Below are positions 24,400 through 39,045 of a DNA stretch of 64,000 nt, in pieces. Source of the DNA: Mastigias papua (lineage: Eukaryota; Cnidaria; Scyphozoa; Rhizostomeae; Mastigiidae); the NCBI GenBank assembly GCA_964019165.1, contig OZ025287.1, positions 2,470,017 through 2,534,016 of the forward strand. The letters run 5' to 3'. Within the stretch, counting starts at the first letter, position 1, and every line of letters begins with the position of its first letter. Both the position numbers and the translations under genes were made by a program. The notes under the pieces are model-generated. The model did not search any database. It was not told where the DNA came from and saw nothing but the letters and a program-made list of their open reading frames with translations.

Positions 24400-25540
24400 G
24401 GCACATATCTGCGTGAGAACTGATTTTTTAACAAATTATGACCTTGATTGGCCCATAAACATGCATTAATATCTGCATAATAATACAGACAGAAAGAACT
24501 GTAGTAAGCGCACATCTCTGCAATTCTCTTCTTCAATAAAGGGATCTTCATTTCAACACTCCTACACGCCATGAGCAACCACAAAGGTCATGTAACTTTT
24601 TTCTACTCTCAGCAACTGCAATTGTCACCGAGGTGTTGAACAACTGGTGTTGAACAACTGGTGTTGAACAAATGCTATTTACGTACAACATAGAATTTTA
24701 TACTACTAAATTTCATTTCGCTGATAACTCAATTATACGATAACCGTAAAAGCAAGGAGAGTTACTCTCTCAGGAGTGAACAGCTGAACAGCTCGTCAAC
24801 GAAGAGCTAGATCACAAGGCTACAAAAACAGCTGCTTATTTAATCAATTTAAGCAAGGATTGTGTCCTGCAAAGCATCACAAACCATCGACAGCAAAAAA
24901 TATATTTCACGTGGTGAACTTCTCATCATCACCGTCAAACGGTGGTTAACGGTATTAAAGTATCAATTAGCCTATGAGATGTTGCACAACATACTATTAG
25001 CATGAAGAAAGTTACTGCCGCACTATTTATAAATAGTATATTCAAAAATGCCACTATAAACAATAAAGCACAGTTACCTATTTATGGAAAAATCTCTTTG
25101 CAGTTTCAACTGAGTTTATTTTACATTACCGTAAACATCATATTTACTGCTTTTCAAAGAATCTATCCTTTCAATGATATTCCTCACAATTTCTAACGAA
25201 AATTTTGCATGAGTATTTACAAGAGAGCTTTTAATCACTTAGGTTAATTACTTAAATCAATTCTTTTAATCAAATTCAGTGCTGTTGGATTGTCGCAAAA
25301 TAATACTACCTGCCAGATATCAGATGACAGGAACAGGACGTAACTACACGAAGTCTAGAGAACGTTTTACAACACAAGTCGATAGACTTTCTTTGACTCT
25401 ACTTTCATAAAAAATTATATTCTCATATTACATAACACAGCAGTGTAGTTGGTACCTAAAGTTATATCACTATGTGTAGTTCCTTCTTCATTGCACTGTG
25501 TACAATACGTTTAAACGTCGCTTGGGATACGCTCTGATCA
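24400..25540. other. no recognised gene
   Basis: AT-rich sequence; no conserved reading frame seen. GTGTTGAACAACTG is repeated three times at 24633-24665. Confidence 0.35.
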
Positions 25541-25554
25541 CCATAATGACATAC

Positions 25555-26261
<707 letters not shown>

Positions 26262-26283
26262 CTTATTGTGAGAAACTTTGGAG

Positions 26284-26455
<172 letters not shown>

Positions 26456-26720
26456 ATAGAAACCAATGACAGATACAAGTTGAGATCAGAAAAATCTATG
26501 ACCTTAACAGTTCCGAAAACAAAATTTACTTCTCGTGGAGATAGAGCACCTTCTACTGCAGCCACGAAGATTTTGGAACAATCCGCCGGTTGAAATTAGA
26601 CGAACTCATAGTGTCCATACTTTCAAAACAGGATTGAAAGCGCATTTATTAACTATTTTAAAATATAAATGACATTCCTTTTAGCTTTTAAATACTATTT
26701 TGCTGTTGTTCAGTGCTTTA

Positions 26721-26848
<128 letters not shown>

Positions 26849-26916
26849 CAATAGCCTTTCCACTTAAAGTTTTTAAAAATTTAAATAGACTTTCATAATA
26901 AAAACAACTTTTTAAC

Positions 26917-26938
26917 GTTTCGCGTGTAGCTTCATCAG
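26917..26938 (-). ncRNA. hammerhead-ribozyme-like core (minus)
   Basis: The minus strand reads CTGATGA, then AGC-TACAC-GC, then GAAAC, followed by GTTAAAAAGTTG. CTGATGA and GAAAC are the invariant core boxes of the hammerhead. AGC/GC forms only a short stem II, and AAC...GTT downstream could make a short stem III. Such ribozymes are known from Penelope-like elements. Folding and cleavage are not proven. Confidence 0.6.
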
Positions 26939-26939
26939 A

Positions 26940-27680
26940 AAATTCTTACCTTTACTTTACAGAGCGCACATATATACACAACCAACATCGAATAAATACA
27001 AAGGAAACACATGAATAGAAAAACTACCTTAGAAAAATAATTAATGAACTTCACACGACCTAGCTGGAGGCGTAAAAATTGCACTTAGAAGAGAACAATA
27101 GAAGAATAGAAGCAGAAAGAGTGATAGGAGCTCTACCCCTGTGGATAGAGAGCAAGTGCAGAGCACACAAAAGATACGGTAAAGAAAGGAAATGACAGAG
27201 TTTGAATAGAGAGATGCTGAATGTAAATCCATACAGATATAAGAAATAAGCCAAAATGGAACGTAAAGAAAAAATTAGAGTAGCACCTAGAAAAATAGCT
27301 ATACTGAGGCACAATGCCGAAGACACAGAATAAACATAAACCACGACACCCAGAAGAGGTGTAAGTAGAGTAGAGTGTAAGACAAGAGAACAAGAAAACC
27401 ATACTAGCACAGAAATACCAAGCTAAACATCCTATTCCTCCACCTGCTTAATATTAAGGCCCCAGGGCCTTAATTCCTCCGGGTATGAGTACCAACTCAG
27501 TATTGACAGAGCCTTTGCAAATTTGAAACGGGATATAGAGTCACATATAGAGTAAACAATGAAGAACTCACTAACAATTTCCTAAGTTCTCTAATAATGT
27601 ACAGAAGGAACTTAATCGAGCCCTTAATTTAAGTATTTCTGCCTCAAAGAGCGCTAAAAAGCATATATCATTCAGTTGAT
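26940..27680. other. Penelope-associated non-coding sequence, no recognised protein
   Basis: This stretch follows the hammerhead-like motif and contains minus frames of 89-116 codons that are leucine- and serine-rich and match nothing I know. It may be untranslated sequence of a Penelope-like element, but that is inference from position only. Confidence 0.3.
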
Positions 27681-27687
27681 AGTAGTA

Positions 27688-27795
27688 CAGTATAGTAATC
27701 TGATCGATTTCTGCTTCCTCCGGTTATAACGTACTTCGGATATAACATACCAAATCAGCCGGTCCCTGGAAGTACGTTACAACCGGATAAAACTG
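27688..27795. mobile_element. 108-bp pogo/mariner-like MITE
   Basis: Ends CAGTATAG and TAAAACTG are flanked by TA on both sides (27686-27687 and 27796-27797). Internal arms CCGGTTATAACGTACTTC and GAAGTACGTTACAACCGG pair. TA target duplication and CAGT termini fit Tc1/mariner-pogo relatives. Confidence 0.55.
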
Positions 27796-28539
27796 TACAA
27801 TATGGGAGGGGGGGGGGGGTATGACAATTAATGTTCTTTTCAAAGCTAGCATTAATTGGAATTGCAATACTGTGAGCTTTAGAAATGTCAAAAACTAGTA
27901 TTTCAAAAAATATATATATTGCCAAAACCAAGGCTAATCAGGAAAAACAAAGTTCATTCTTGGATTCTTCACAACAAAAGTAGCTAAGAGCGGGTATTTC
28001 TGTCCTAGCACCAAAAATGCTTGCTGACCAGTGTAATGATAACAATCATAGTGGATATCAACAGGTCCATACTAAATGGCTATTCTCCGTCAAACATTAC
28101 ATAGTATAGTTAAGCAAGCTCCATCAGCAATGATTAAAGAGCATTGAGATGTTAATGTATGGAAAGAAATTTACAGTTGATTACAACGCAACCGGACAAT
28201 TTCATTGGGTTTCCTAGTGAACAGCACAAAAGTAACGTAAAATGCGTTCTGAGAACTCCACGAATTCCACTCATTTCTCGCAAACATCAACATTGCTCTA
28301 TAGTGTCACCATAGTCACCAGTGGTTTCTGAGGCCGAAACTAAAGACAGTTAGAGTAGCGCCATTAGTTACTATTCGCTTGATAAAAATTCAACTAGGTG
28401 ACTCACTATTAGCAGTGGTGTGAAGATTTTTCGAGGTATTGTCACTGATTGTGGGGTTTGCAATCAAACCTTTCGCGTATAGACAGAAGCTCCTCCCTAT
28501 TTCAAGATTGAAACTCCTCCCTGTTCCTTGCAATTAAAC

Positions 28540-28612
28540 TTATATATTGTAAATAGGGTAGAGTTGGGCTCAATTAGAATTAGCTATCTTTTTAGCGAAC
28601 TTCAAATATATT

Positions 28613-28659
<47 letters not shown>

Positions 28660-28660
28660 G
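28540..28660 (+). mobile_element. LINE-type 3' tail ending in (ATT)n
   Basis: TATTGTAAATAGGG and AATTAGAATTAGC precede (ATT)14 at 28615-28660, matching the layout of other LINE 3' ends in the window (39.84-39.97 kb, 38.62-38.72 kb). Confidence 0.5.
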
Positions 28661-29057
28661 AGACGGGTCGCATCTAAACTGGCTGCGCAGGTAAATTTAG
28701 GCTATAGCTCTGAAATGCCTGCTCAGCATTTGACGAAACACCGGTAAGTACTAGCAAATGAAATTACAGCCGAAGGTTCCTTACAAGCGCAAAGCAAAGC
28801 AATATGAATTATAGGAGAGATGAGCTATTTGCCATTTCTCGTTCAATCATTGTACACTATTTTTACAAGGATACCTAATTTTTCGCTAAAACTTATTTTT
28901 AAAATTTTCTGATTTTGAGCCTAACACATTTTAAATTATAAATTTTAGCGACTTTGAGCATTAATGTTTTTTCTTACATCATTCAAAGATCTACAATTAC
29001 AACACATGGCTACAAGACAATACCTCAAGGAGAATGAGAATACATTGCAACCTTGAG

Positions 29058-29183
29058 GCTTAACAGACAACGTATGCTTAACAGACAACGTATGCTTAAC
29101 AGACAACGTATGCTTAACAGACAACGTATGCTTAACAGACAACGTATGCTTAACAGACAACGTATGCTTAACAGACAACGTAT
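29058..29183. repeat. 18-bp tandem array, seven units
   Basis: Seven near-identical units of CTTAACAGACAACGTATG. The period is a multiple of three, so all frames stay open. It is not CRISPR: the units have no spacers. Confidence 0.97.
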
Positions 29184-29201
29184 ACATACATAAACTACAC
29201 G

Positions 29202-29260
<59 letters not shown>

Positions 29261-29275
29261 TATGTATGTATACGT
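29178..29275. repeat. palindrome with TA-array loop
   Basis: ACGTATACATACATAAACT on the left and AGTTTATGTATGTATACGT on the right are inverted copies enclosing a (TA)n core (29206-29256). The left arm merges with the last unit of the 18-bp array. Confidence 0.9.
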
Positions 29276-29381
29276 TGTTTATGTATGTATAGCAAGCTAC
29301 TGAGTTCATATGTAGAGCTGCTTGAAAAAGGCGAAAGCCGAAAGTAACCTAAAGGTGCTAAAATCAGGAGAATTAAAACAA

Positions 29382-29454
29382 GCCACTGTGGTCTAGTGGT
29401 TAAGACGCTTGCCCGGAAAGCAAGAGATCCGTGGTTCGATTCCCGGTGGTGGCA
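29382..29454 (+). ncRNA. tRNA-like sequence, probably not a functional tRNA
   Basis: It has the tRNA layout: acceptor GCCACTG facing TGGTGGC with wobble pairs, A-box TGGTCTAGTGG, anticodon stem CTTGC/GCAAG with loop CCGGAAA, and B-box GTTCGATTCCC. Position 33 would be C, not T. The nominal anticodon GGA (Ser) lacks the long variable arm expected of tRNA-Ser, and the T stem has two mismatches. It is enclosed by inverted arms (29361-29379 and 29456-29476). I read it as the tRNA-like part of a mobile element. Confidence 0.65.
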
Positions 29455-29545
29455 AGTTTTAATTTCCTCCTGATTTTTCTGAGAATAATAATGTTTCTGT
29501 CTGCACTGAAAAAGGAGAAATCCTGGTTACTCGCAAGCTACTGAG

Positions 29546-29658
<113 letters not shown>

Positions 29659-29659
29659 A

Positions 29660-31640
29660 CTATCACTGCCAAAATTCATACACATTGAATTGCGCATTCG
29701 CAGTTCGCGTTATATTGAATTGAGCCACTCATATTGTCCTCATACTGCAGATAACTCAAGCAGGAGTCGAAACGTTTAAGTTACACCCGTTTAAGTCACA
29801 CTATTTAGTTAGTTAAATTGGAATAGTTATATTATGGAATAGTCTTCATTAAGGAATAGTCGAAATACTGGATCAATCCTCAGTACTACTAAATCATGAA
29901 ATATGTGAACTCTTTTTGCGAAAAAGCTGCGTTTTCCACCTACAAAATCAACAGCACGCGTTATATTTCGTTCTAGATTTTAGAAGTAACCTATATTTAT
30001 AATGTTATAGCTGATTTCAATAAAATATGACTTCCTCAATTCATCTATCACTTATTGGAGATCATTCGTTATGACGTAATGAACATTCCATCCAACTATA
30101 TTTTCAATATAAAGCTTCTGACATTACGATGAATCGAAACGAGGCTATCATTGTCATAAACAATCGATAGGAAAATGAAATGCAGGATATGAGATTAAAA
30201 TTCACAACCCTATTGACAAAATTCAAATTTTCTCAGGTTTACCGAGGTACGCTTTTGGAGGGGACGCTCTATCGAGGGGGATACTAACAAGAGGAATCAT
30301 GGCATCCTCCTTTCTCTAAGAACAAATGTCCACTCAGGATAGATCCTGCTGTCGGGCTGGCTGAACTAATCAAAGTGCGGTAAAATCAACGCATATGATA
30401 CAAAACAAAGCACTGAAAGCAAGTTGAAAAAAGCTGTTTTGCATAAGCACCAGTTCTCGTAGAGAGAGAAAGCGAGAATCTTCAGCAGAGACATTAAGGT
30501 GGCACAAAAAGATCACAAATCCCATCTCAAGCCAAACGATATGCTGTCTATGAACACGTTATATCTTGCCCTTTGAAACAAGGGCGTCCCAAAACATTAC
30601 CTGAAATGCTGCTAGAACAAGAGGGAGCCTTCACTTGCCAACAAGGAACAATAGACTGAATTCATGAGGACAGGGCAAGGTAGACCACGGGAAATCCTTA
30701 CAATTGCATGAGCGCTGCAGCTTCTTGCACCAGACGTGGCAGCTAACAAATATAATAAAACTCCAGGGTGTTTTTGACGAAATCTATGCCAAAAAAGCAA
30801 CCGAGAGCTCAACTTCACAAGTAGACGAAGTCTACATTTGCATAGAAATAAAAATTATTATTTATTATTGTAGTTCCACCAAGCACCCAAGCGAGTTCAG
30901 CGGCGTGCAAATATTGTGCCAACCGAAACAGACAAACATTATGAAGGCAAAAAAAGCAAAACATAAAACATATCTTGATTCAAGAGAACCGTTATTAGGA
31001 GTTCTCATGGTAACGCCGATATGAAAAGCAAACAGCAAACCTAGGCTTTGTCTATCGATTCTTGCACTGTAGTGCAGGAGCATTGCCTTCCATAATTTTG
31101 AAGCTTTACAGGCTACACGCATAAGAAAGTTACATGTCAAGACTTCGCAGCGACCAGAGTATATTAGCAATGAAAGTCATTTTTATAGAAAATGCACTAA
31201 ATTAAATATTTGACTCAGATCATCCGCTACACTACAGTTCAAATTATGCTATGGTGGTTGGCCCTATGAAGGGCAAACATGTAAAGCAATAGGGCCTTGA
31301 ATTACTTTATTAAAAGTACATTTTTTGGTACCAGTGGGATGACTTTTAGCCTAAACAAGGGTGTATCATCGAATATCGTAGAAAAGGGAGGGGGCGAATA
31401 ACGAGACAAAATGTGTGCCTAACTAGAGCTTGGAAAGTCGCTTAAGAGCCGTGCCAAATGAGTTGTGCCATATGTGGGACCCTATGAAAGGTATAAAAGG
31501 TATGAAGGAACTTGACTATGTGTATACCCAATAGCGTATGCTAACTTCGGTCTCTGTAGCACAGCAGCTTCCAGGCAGTTGATCTCCAGATAGAGATTTG
31601 AAAGAGTAAGATGTTGCTTTATAAATGCTTTCTGACAGGC
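29660..31640. other. no recognised gene
   Basis: No conserved reading frame or repeat recognised; open frames reach 106 codons without resemblance to known families. Confidence 0.35.
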
Positions 31641-31642
31641 AT

Positions 31643-31928
<286 letters not shown>

Positions 31929-32059
31929 CATATATATATTTATATATACGTACATACATATACATATATATATATTTATATATACGTACATACATATACA
32001 TATATATATATATATATTTATTACTTATATTTATTTGTATATACATATGTATAGAGAAT

Positions 32060-32765
32060 CTAATAAAAAAGTGATTCTTTTTATTACTTGATGTAATACG
32101 AGTCAATCTTGTATGATACATTAAAACTTTGAGATTGATGAACTGCAGCCTACACCATCACTTGAATTTGGTTCATTTGACAATCCACTTGGAGAGAGTT
32201 TCCATCTCGAAGCATCAAGAAGAGAGGAAAGTATTTGCTTCGATATCTATCATAAAAAATATACAACCTTTCTGTGGTCCATATATTTGCGGTAGTCTTC
32301 AAAGCATCTACATGATGTGAACCTTGGATTGACAAACTGATATCGAGTGCTTGAAAACACAAGCATTGAGGCGTGCGACGTGCATGTGACCATGTGGTTG
32401 TCGGCAACTTGCTCTAGCCCACTTTGCTATAATTTATAGTCTGAAATAAAACAAGAGGTTGGTGATAAACCGCTGAAAAACCATGAAATCTTTCTTATTT
32501 GCTAGAAAAGCTTATCATGTACCGATGCATTGATTCACTGTAAATTGTATTGCTCTAAAATACATCATCGCAACATACTGGCAGGTGTTACGGGGGAGAG
32601 AGGGTGGTCAAAACTCTCTAATTTTAAAGAAGGAAAATTTTTAGGGCATGGGCGCTAAAGATTTTCCTGGGAGCTTCGACGAAGGCCCCTTGATCTGGTT
32701 GCCCCCAACAATAAAAAGCCAAAAATCTGCCACTGAATAACATACTGTAATATTATATCACCAGT
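32060..32765. other. no recognised gene
   Basis: A plus frame near 32155-32280 reads LEFGSFDNPLGESFHLEASR and looks protein-like, but I cannot assign it. The rest is unremarkable. Confidence 0.3.
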
Positions 32766-32769
32766 AACA

Positions 32770-33258
32770 ATAGTCTAAAGTACACCACAAATTGGATACA
32801 ATAACATACAGCACGCTACCAATCGTATACAATAACATACAACACACCACAAATTTGATACAACAACATACAACACACGACAAATCGGATACGATAGCAC
32901 AGAACTCCACAAATCAGATACAATAACATACAACACACTACCAGTCGTATACAATAACATACAGTAAACCATTAATCGGCTATAATAACATACAGAACAC
33001 CACAATTCGGATATAATAGAACACAGCACACCACAAATCGGATACAATTACATACAACATACCACAAATCGGTTACAATAACATACAACACACCACAAAT
33101 TGGATACAATAACATACAGTACGCCACAATTCGGATATAATAGAACACAGTACACAACAAATCGGATACAATTAAATATAAGATACCACAAATCTGTTAC
33201 AATAACATACAACACACCACAAATTGGATACAATAACATACAGTACGCCACAAGACAA
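32770..33258. repeat. 31-bp tandem array
   Basis: About fifteen units of roughly CACCACAAATCGGATACAATA then ACATACAACA. The motif ACCACAAAT recurs at 33061, 33092 and 33123, 31 bp apart. Units vary at several positions, so the array is old. Overlapping open frames on the minus strand are by-products of the period. Confidence 0.93.
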
Positions 33259-33277
33259 ATACAATGAAATACAAATG

Positions 33278-34377
33278 CAGACCTCCCCGCCAAAAGTTAC
33301 GGATTCATTTATGAATTTATGCCAGTTCTCTACCATATTTTATACTATTTTATGCTATAGTCTCAAGGAACTTATGCTATTTCATGATAATATTTCCTAA
33401 ACTTTATGCTATTCTATGGAACCAAAGTGGTATTTTATCAAATAAGTTGATTTAAATTGTGCCATTTATGGCAAGAGCTTGAAGCTAATGCGGTTCAAAG
33501 TGAAAGAGACACACAAACCACCACGTAGAAAAAGGAAAACCAAGCAGCAATTTAACTATGAAAATTTACAGTTACAAGGTAGGCCTGCAGACAGCTGAAC
33601 AGGATTGTGCTTATGTAGAAACCAAATTCAGAGTCAGACACTGTTGCATGTAAAACATTTTCACCAATGGGTCAATGACTTTTTGAGGTGACGCCCTCTA
33701 AAACGTCCGAAAATGCCCTTTTAGAAAATAGAATGTTCTTGTTTTTATCATTGAATTTCATACTGAGAAAAAGAAACCAATCGGAAAAAGTTGTATCATT
33801 CGCGAAAACTGAATCTATGACTCAGATGAACTTGAAACGTTAGTCGGGAAACGCAGCGGTCTGAATATTTCAGGGCAATTGGAAAATTGAAGTCTTCGGC
33901 TTCAATTTTCTGACTGGATGAAGATTGGGGGTGCTACACCCCCACACCCCCGGCATTTACGTGCCTGCAGGTAAATTCAGATGCCTATGGAATATATGTC
34001 TTGTGACTAACTTTCTTATTTTGAAGACATGCTCCTTTTCTTCTCTTTTCTTTGCACGCTGGCAAGAGAATGAATCCCCAATAAAGATAATCTGATCTCG
34101 TCTTCATCTAGAATGGCACAACACTGAGCTATTATGCAAGGGGTTATTACAATCATTTCTCAATATCAATTCTCAGATCCCGCCTACACAAGTACAGCTC
34201 CATTCTGTCAGTATCTCTGCAGGGATAAAATATAGCAAAAAATATTTCTTGAGCTCAACGTCTATGAAATTTTATGCTAATTTATACACCGTTACTGTAT
34301 TTTATACCAATTTACCAAAAATTAGCTAAGCCTAAAATTTTATGCTTTTCTGTTTTTAATGCTGTCTGGGAGGCCTG
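33278..34377. mobile_element. TIR element about 1.1 kb (CAGRCCTCCC ends)
   Basis: The left end CAGACCTCCC and the right end GGGAGGCCTG are inverted. Subterminal stretches on both sides contain TTTTATACTATTTTATGCTAT-like motifs (33337-33420 and 34265-34350). Inside is a hairpin AATTGAAGTCTTCGGCTTCAATT (33891-33913). No transposase is seen. The CAG-type terminus suggests hAT, but the flanking 8-mers do not match. Confidence 0.5.
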
Positions 34378-34379
34378 CA

Positions 34380-36580
34380 GATGTTTAAAAAGACAGTTTA
34401 TCAGTAATATACGGTTCAAAGAATACGAAAAATGTTATATTTAAAAAATTAAGGCTCAGTTTAAACAATGAATAATCTATTTACAAATAACATATGGAGA
34501 TGCAGTTTTGCGTACAAATAGTCTTGCTTAGAGAAATAAGGAGTGCCATTTTTGTGTTCATTCAGTAATTCCATTGGAACCACATTGCCGATCAGAGGCA
34601 GCATACTTATAAACTGTGTTGAATAATTAGGATGCAAAACAAAAAGTCACAAAAATAACAAAAATATTCAACAAGGACACAGAAATAGCGTTGGGAATAC
34701 AATACAGTATGAAATAATAGCATCTGACAATCAGATGTCATTAAGAAATACTTTGGAAAATACAGAGAACGTCGTGTTGGAAGACCGGATCCAGGACCAG
34801 TATTGAAACTTCCTTAGCTTTTTTTAATAACTTTAGTATCAAAACTTTCTTGAGACGTCTTACAGGAATGTTTGTGCTTGATGTAACACTACAAAGGGGC
34901 ACTACAGGAAAATAACATTAGAATACATAGAAGAAGACAAGAAAAATATACCAATAAATCAAAGAAACGATGTGGCCTGTGTGAAAATTGGGCTTCAAAT
35001 TCCATGAACTTATCACCTTTCTTAGGTCTCAAAATCCATTACAGAACTTTCTCAACATCTTGTGCAGCAGAGCACAACTGTTCTATATGCACTTTCTCAT
35101 AAAAAAGAAACGCCTACAATATTAAAAATTGAAAACTACTTATGAAACACTCAAACAAATATGCTCTGACAGCCTCAAATTTCAGCGAACATCGAGATAG
35201 TGCAAAGAAAACAGTGCAAGTAACGAGGTGAAAAACAAAAGACGGTAGGTCATCAAAACAACTCATGTGACATTACTTATCAAAATCCAGCAAATTACTG
35301 TCTATACTGTAAGTCTATTGCAAATACACAGGCTAAAAATTGACGTAATCTCACGGACAGCAGTCTTCTGAGTGAGTACAAAGACAAGGTCATTCATGAA
35401 TGTGATGCAAGATTCTCTGAAGAAATTTACCTGAGACAAATATCAATTGGCCAGCAGCCATAGCTCGTAAACTTTAAATAATACCAACCCTTAAACTTTT
35501 AAATCTAGTCTGCACTATTTCCTTTAAAATTATGACCTCAGTGCCAAGTGTATGAAGAATTCCTTATTCAAAATGCTTCTCGTGATATTAAAACGACTTG
35601 CAAATGCTCTCATTCAACTTAGAAAGCAACTATCAACAAAACAAAACCAAAAAATTATTTGTAAAAGCTGTCCGCCCATGGCTAAACACCCCCTCCCCTG
35701 TGCACTGGCTCTACTTCTTGCTAACCTCCTCCTCCTGTTAGATGCAGATATCCTTTACGGATGGTCCCCGTTAGCCCGGTTTACGGTGCCTAGTTTGCAG
35801 AATATATATATATATATATATATTTATACATGTATGTATGTATGTATTTGAGTGTGTGCTTATATATGTATGCATGTATGCATGTATGTATGTTTATCTA
35901 TATAATGGGTGTGGCTGAACTTTGCGAATGATTGACCACGCCCAATTTTTATGCAACGGTCAGGTTTCGGGCTAGATCCGGTCATTGCTATAGCCTATGA
36001 CAATATCTGGGTGTGTAGTTTAGTGTTATAGAAGGCAGACTCATGATTCTTGCTTTTTGTGCAAGTACGGGGAGGCTGGCTTTATTCCTGGGATAGACAA
36101 TTATTCATAAGGCCATGAGAAACCCATCTGGACATTTGATATCCAACACTTTGAATAATGAGCTTCGTTATCTTACGACTTAAGACGGAGTAGGGCTTTA
36201 CGAATCTTTTAATGAAGCAATTAACGCACAGCATGATATGGAAGCGAGGCAATGGAAACAATGATGAGCATAATCAAAATGTCAAAACTCAAGCTCAACA
36301 GCATAATAGATTCGAACATAATATATTCACACCTATCTATTTTTCTAGTAAGAAACCGGTCCATAAGAAATTGGAACTAGAAAGGCCAACATTCTGAGAA
36401 ACTAGACGGAAATGTTGCAGTCCTAAGAAACTGTGTGGGGTGAGTGGACAAGCAGTTCAGCTACCTTCCGTTAGCAAACTGAAGTTAACCTTGCCTGTGT
36501 TAAGTCAGCAACTGGACGGGCAACTTTCCAGATAAATGACCAATGCAACTCACTCCACCGTCCTTCGGAAGGGAGGTTAA
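34380..36580. other. no recognised gene
   Basis: Contains a short TA array with a (GTAT)n tail at 35803-35890. A plus frame of 99 codons (35552-35851) runs into it and is not recognisable. Confidence 0.35.
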
Positions 36581-36594
36581 ACTAGGGGTCCAAT

Positions 36595-36690
36595 GCCTGG
36601 ATGCGGCATGCACAGTAGGCCTAAATTAGCTGAAAACGCTAGATATAACAGCCTATTCAAAATAAAGTAAACAACAACAAAAACAACAAA
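36595..36690 (+). mobile_element. LINE-type 3' tail
   Basis: GTAGGCCTAAATTAGCTG then AATAAAGTAAACAACAACAA resembles the tail at 38.64-38.72 kb (AGGCCTAAATTAGTTG then AATAAAGTAATGATAATGAT). Confidence 0.45.
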
Positions 36691-38540
36691 AACTGGTCAG
36701 TTGAAATACCTAGGAAACAGAATTTCTAAAATACACAATGCTCAAGACACTCCTTCCCCTAAAGGCAAAGGGATTCTAGTAATGAGATTTCCTTTGTAAT
36801 ATGTTGAATCTACTCAAATCATCAATAGTTGAAGATAGTTATATCCTGTCACCCAGCTTTAAGTCAAAAAAACTTGCAGACCTTAAATGTCCGAAAATTT
36901 AAGAAACTTTTAACCCTAACCCTCTGACTAAGTTTCTTATAAAAAGTGCGTGTATTGTAAAAAGCAGGTGGAACTGGTGCAGCGGTCATCTTGTGGCTGC
37001 AATGGTAAACGAGGCAGCAAAGTAGTCACATCTTCGAGCGTTATACTTGGCTATAATACTTATTTCATCAAAACAGAATATTAAAAAACTATTTATATAA
37101 ATCATGGAGTGAGCACATGAAACATCAAGTAACCAAAATATTGAGACTGCACGTAGATATTGCAAATATTGAGAAATCTAGCAAAGAAATTAAGGCCGTC
37201 GATGCTACTCTCTATGCACGTTCATTTTTTAAAAGGAACCTATATGTAGAATGCTGAAATATTTAAACAACTCATACTACTAAAGAAAAATTATTTAAGG
37301 AACTTTTCAAGTTGAACAAACAATCAAGAATTAACAAGCTGGTTCCTTTCATTTGCAGCCAAAACCATCATAGATTGTTTGCTATGCCTGTGTTAAGCCC
37401 TTCATTTTTCATTGATCTTACGTTACAGCCAAAATTGAAGGCAAAATTCAAGATTTCAGTGTTTTCCTTTTATCTGCACCATTATTATGCACTAAATGTG
37501 CGCTGAAAATTAAGGAACTGTCAAGGCACTTTTAGTACTAAAACTTAATCATTGGAGGTCCAAACATAAGGAACTTTTTGGAACTAGGCCTTGCGCTAGG
37601 TTCCTTATAAAAAAGCGTGTAATGATGACAGAGTTGGCAATATGTAGCAGGAAAAGGTAGGCAGATGCCAGACTTAAGCGTGAGATAGCAACCTTTTCGG
37701 GGACTCAAGAAGTATAAAGTATTCCAATTATGGGTGGTGCACTGGGGATGTGACCATGAATGTGAATAAAGAAAATTGGTGTAACAGAAGGGCAGAAATA
37801 CTACGGAAAAGTACGCTCCTAGGATCTGCTAGAAAATAGCAGAAAACATTCGCAATGTAATGGGAAACAGCTCAGAAACCGTTTTTACTAGGTGTGGCCA
37901 GATTTCACAAGGTAGCCAACAAAGTTCCATCACGATGTGCAATGGGCCGGCTGCTTAGACAGGATTTTGAAACCAGGAGGGCGCAAAGCACTCCAATGAA
38001 CTCGATGGGTTTATCTAAAGCTGGCCGTTCAATGCATACGTAACTAAAAAAGACAAAATGTTCCTGTTAAGTACAGTCTACTAATACTTCTCAAAGGATT
38101 CTAACGAGCCACCAGGAACCAAGTGCATACTGGGTAACTACAATGCGGCCCGTCCAAAGCTTTAGCCCATTACGTTTGAGTTCAAAACCAAGTTACATAA
38201 CTTAGAAACTCACTTGGAAGAATGGCAACCCATGAGGCTATATTAGCATGGACAACTTTCTTTAACCAGGATCAGATAGCGGGCGCTTTCCTAATGCAGC
38301 ATCTGCGACTTCTCATGGATTAAGTAAAAAAACACGAAATAAGATGCAAATCGCCACTCTTCTACAGTTATGTTTCCTAGGTCAAATACAGTTGAAGCAA
38401 ACACATAGAACGGCCGCAAAATGTGATAGTGTCAAAGTTCAATAATGAAATGTTGCTCACATACACGACTTTTCTTTCAGAGCCAAGTGCTCTATAAGCA
38501 ATGTAGTACTCGGATAGGCAAAACTATTTATAATTTATAG
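36690..38540. other. no recognised gene; scattered repeat ends
   Basis: Two copies of a TTCCTTATAAAAAAGTGCGT-like motif (36940 and 37600) mark ends of a dispersed repeat family. No coding region is recognised. Confidence 0.35.
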
Positions 38541-38544
38541 TACT

Positions 38545-38720
38545 GGATCGGAGACTGCTAAGGACTCTTTTTAATCTTTTTAGTTTGTAAATACAAGTAC
38601 AAATTTTTAATTTACTAAAGTTTTGAATTGTAAATAGTTTGCTCAATAGGCCTAAATTAGTTGTTACTTAGCTACTTTTTCACTGTTATATGGCCTACTT
38701 TAAATAAAGTAATGATAATG
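38545..38720 (+). mobile_element. LINE-type 3' tail leading into the GAT array
   Basis: TTGTAAATAGTTTGC, AGGCCTAAATTAGTTG and TTTAAATAAAG precede AATGATAATGATAATGAT. The microsatellite probably grew from the element's tail. Confidence 0.5.
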
Positions 38721-38730
38721 ATAATGATAG

Positions 38731-38800
<70 letters not shown>

Positions 38801-38874
38801 AATAATAATAATGATGATGATGATGATAATGATGTTGATGCTGATGATGATGATAATGATGATGACGATGAGGT

Positions 38875-38907
<33 letters not shown>

Positions 38908-38910
38908 GGT

Positions 38911-38955
<45 letters not shown>

Positions 38956-39045
38956 GGAGGAGGAGGTTGATGATGATGATGATGAAGATTATGATGATGA
39001 TGATGATTATGATGACGATGAAGATTATGATGGTGATGATGAAGG
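38709..39045. repeat. (GAT)n imperfect array
   Basis: About 335 bp of GAT with scattered AAT, GAG, GTT and GAC variants. All six frames are open here (poly-Met, poly-Asp, poly-His, poly-Ile); none is a gene. Confidence 0.97.

Noticed and set aside
27060..27410. 116-codon leucine-rich minus frame as a membrane protein gene
   Set aside because: Overlapping frames of similar composition, no conserved features, and a position next to Penelope/hammerhead sequence make chance more likely.
29058..29183. CRISPR-like array
   Set aside because: Units of 18 bp are directly contiguous with no spacers, and the DNA is eukaryotic.
29382..29454. Functional tRNA-Ser
   Set aside because: It lacks the long variable arm, position 33 is C, the T stem is mispaired, and it is embedded in a longer hairpin of a mobile element.
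32775..33293. Minus-strand open frames of 62-90 codons with VLYVIVSDLW-like repeats
   Set aside because: Produced by the 31-bp tandem repeat (period not a multiple of three, so the frames cycle); no sign of selection.
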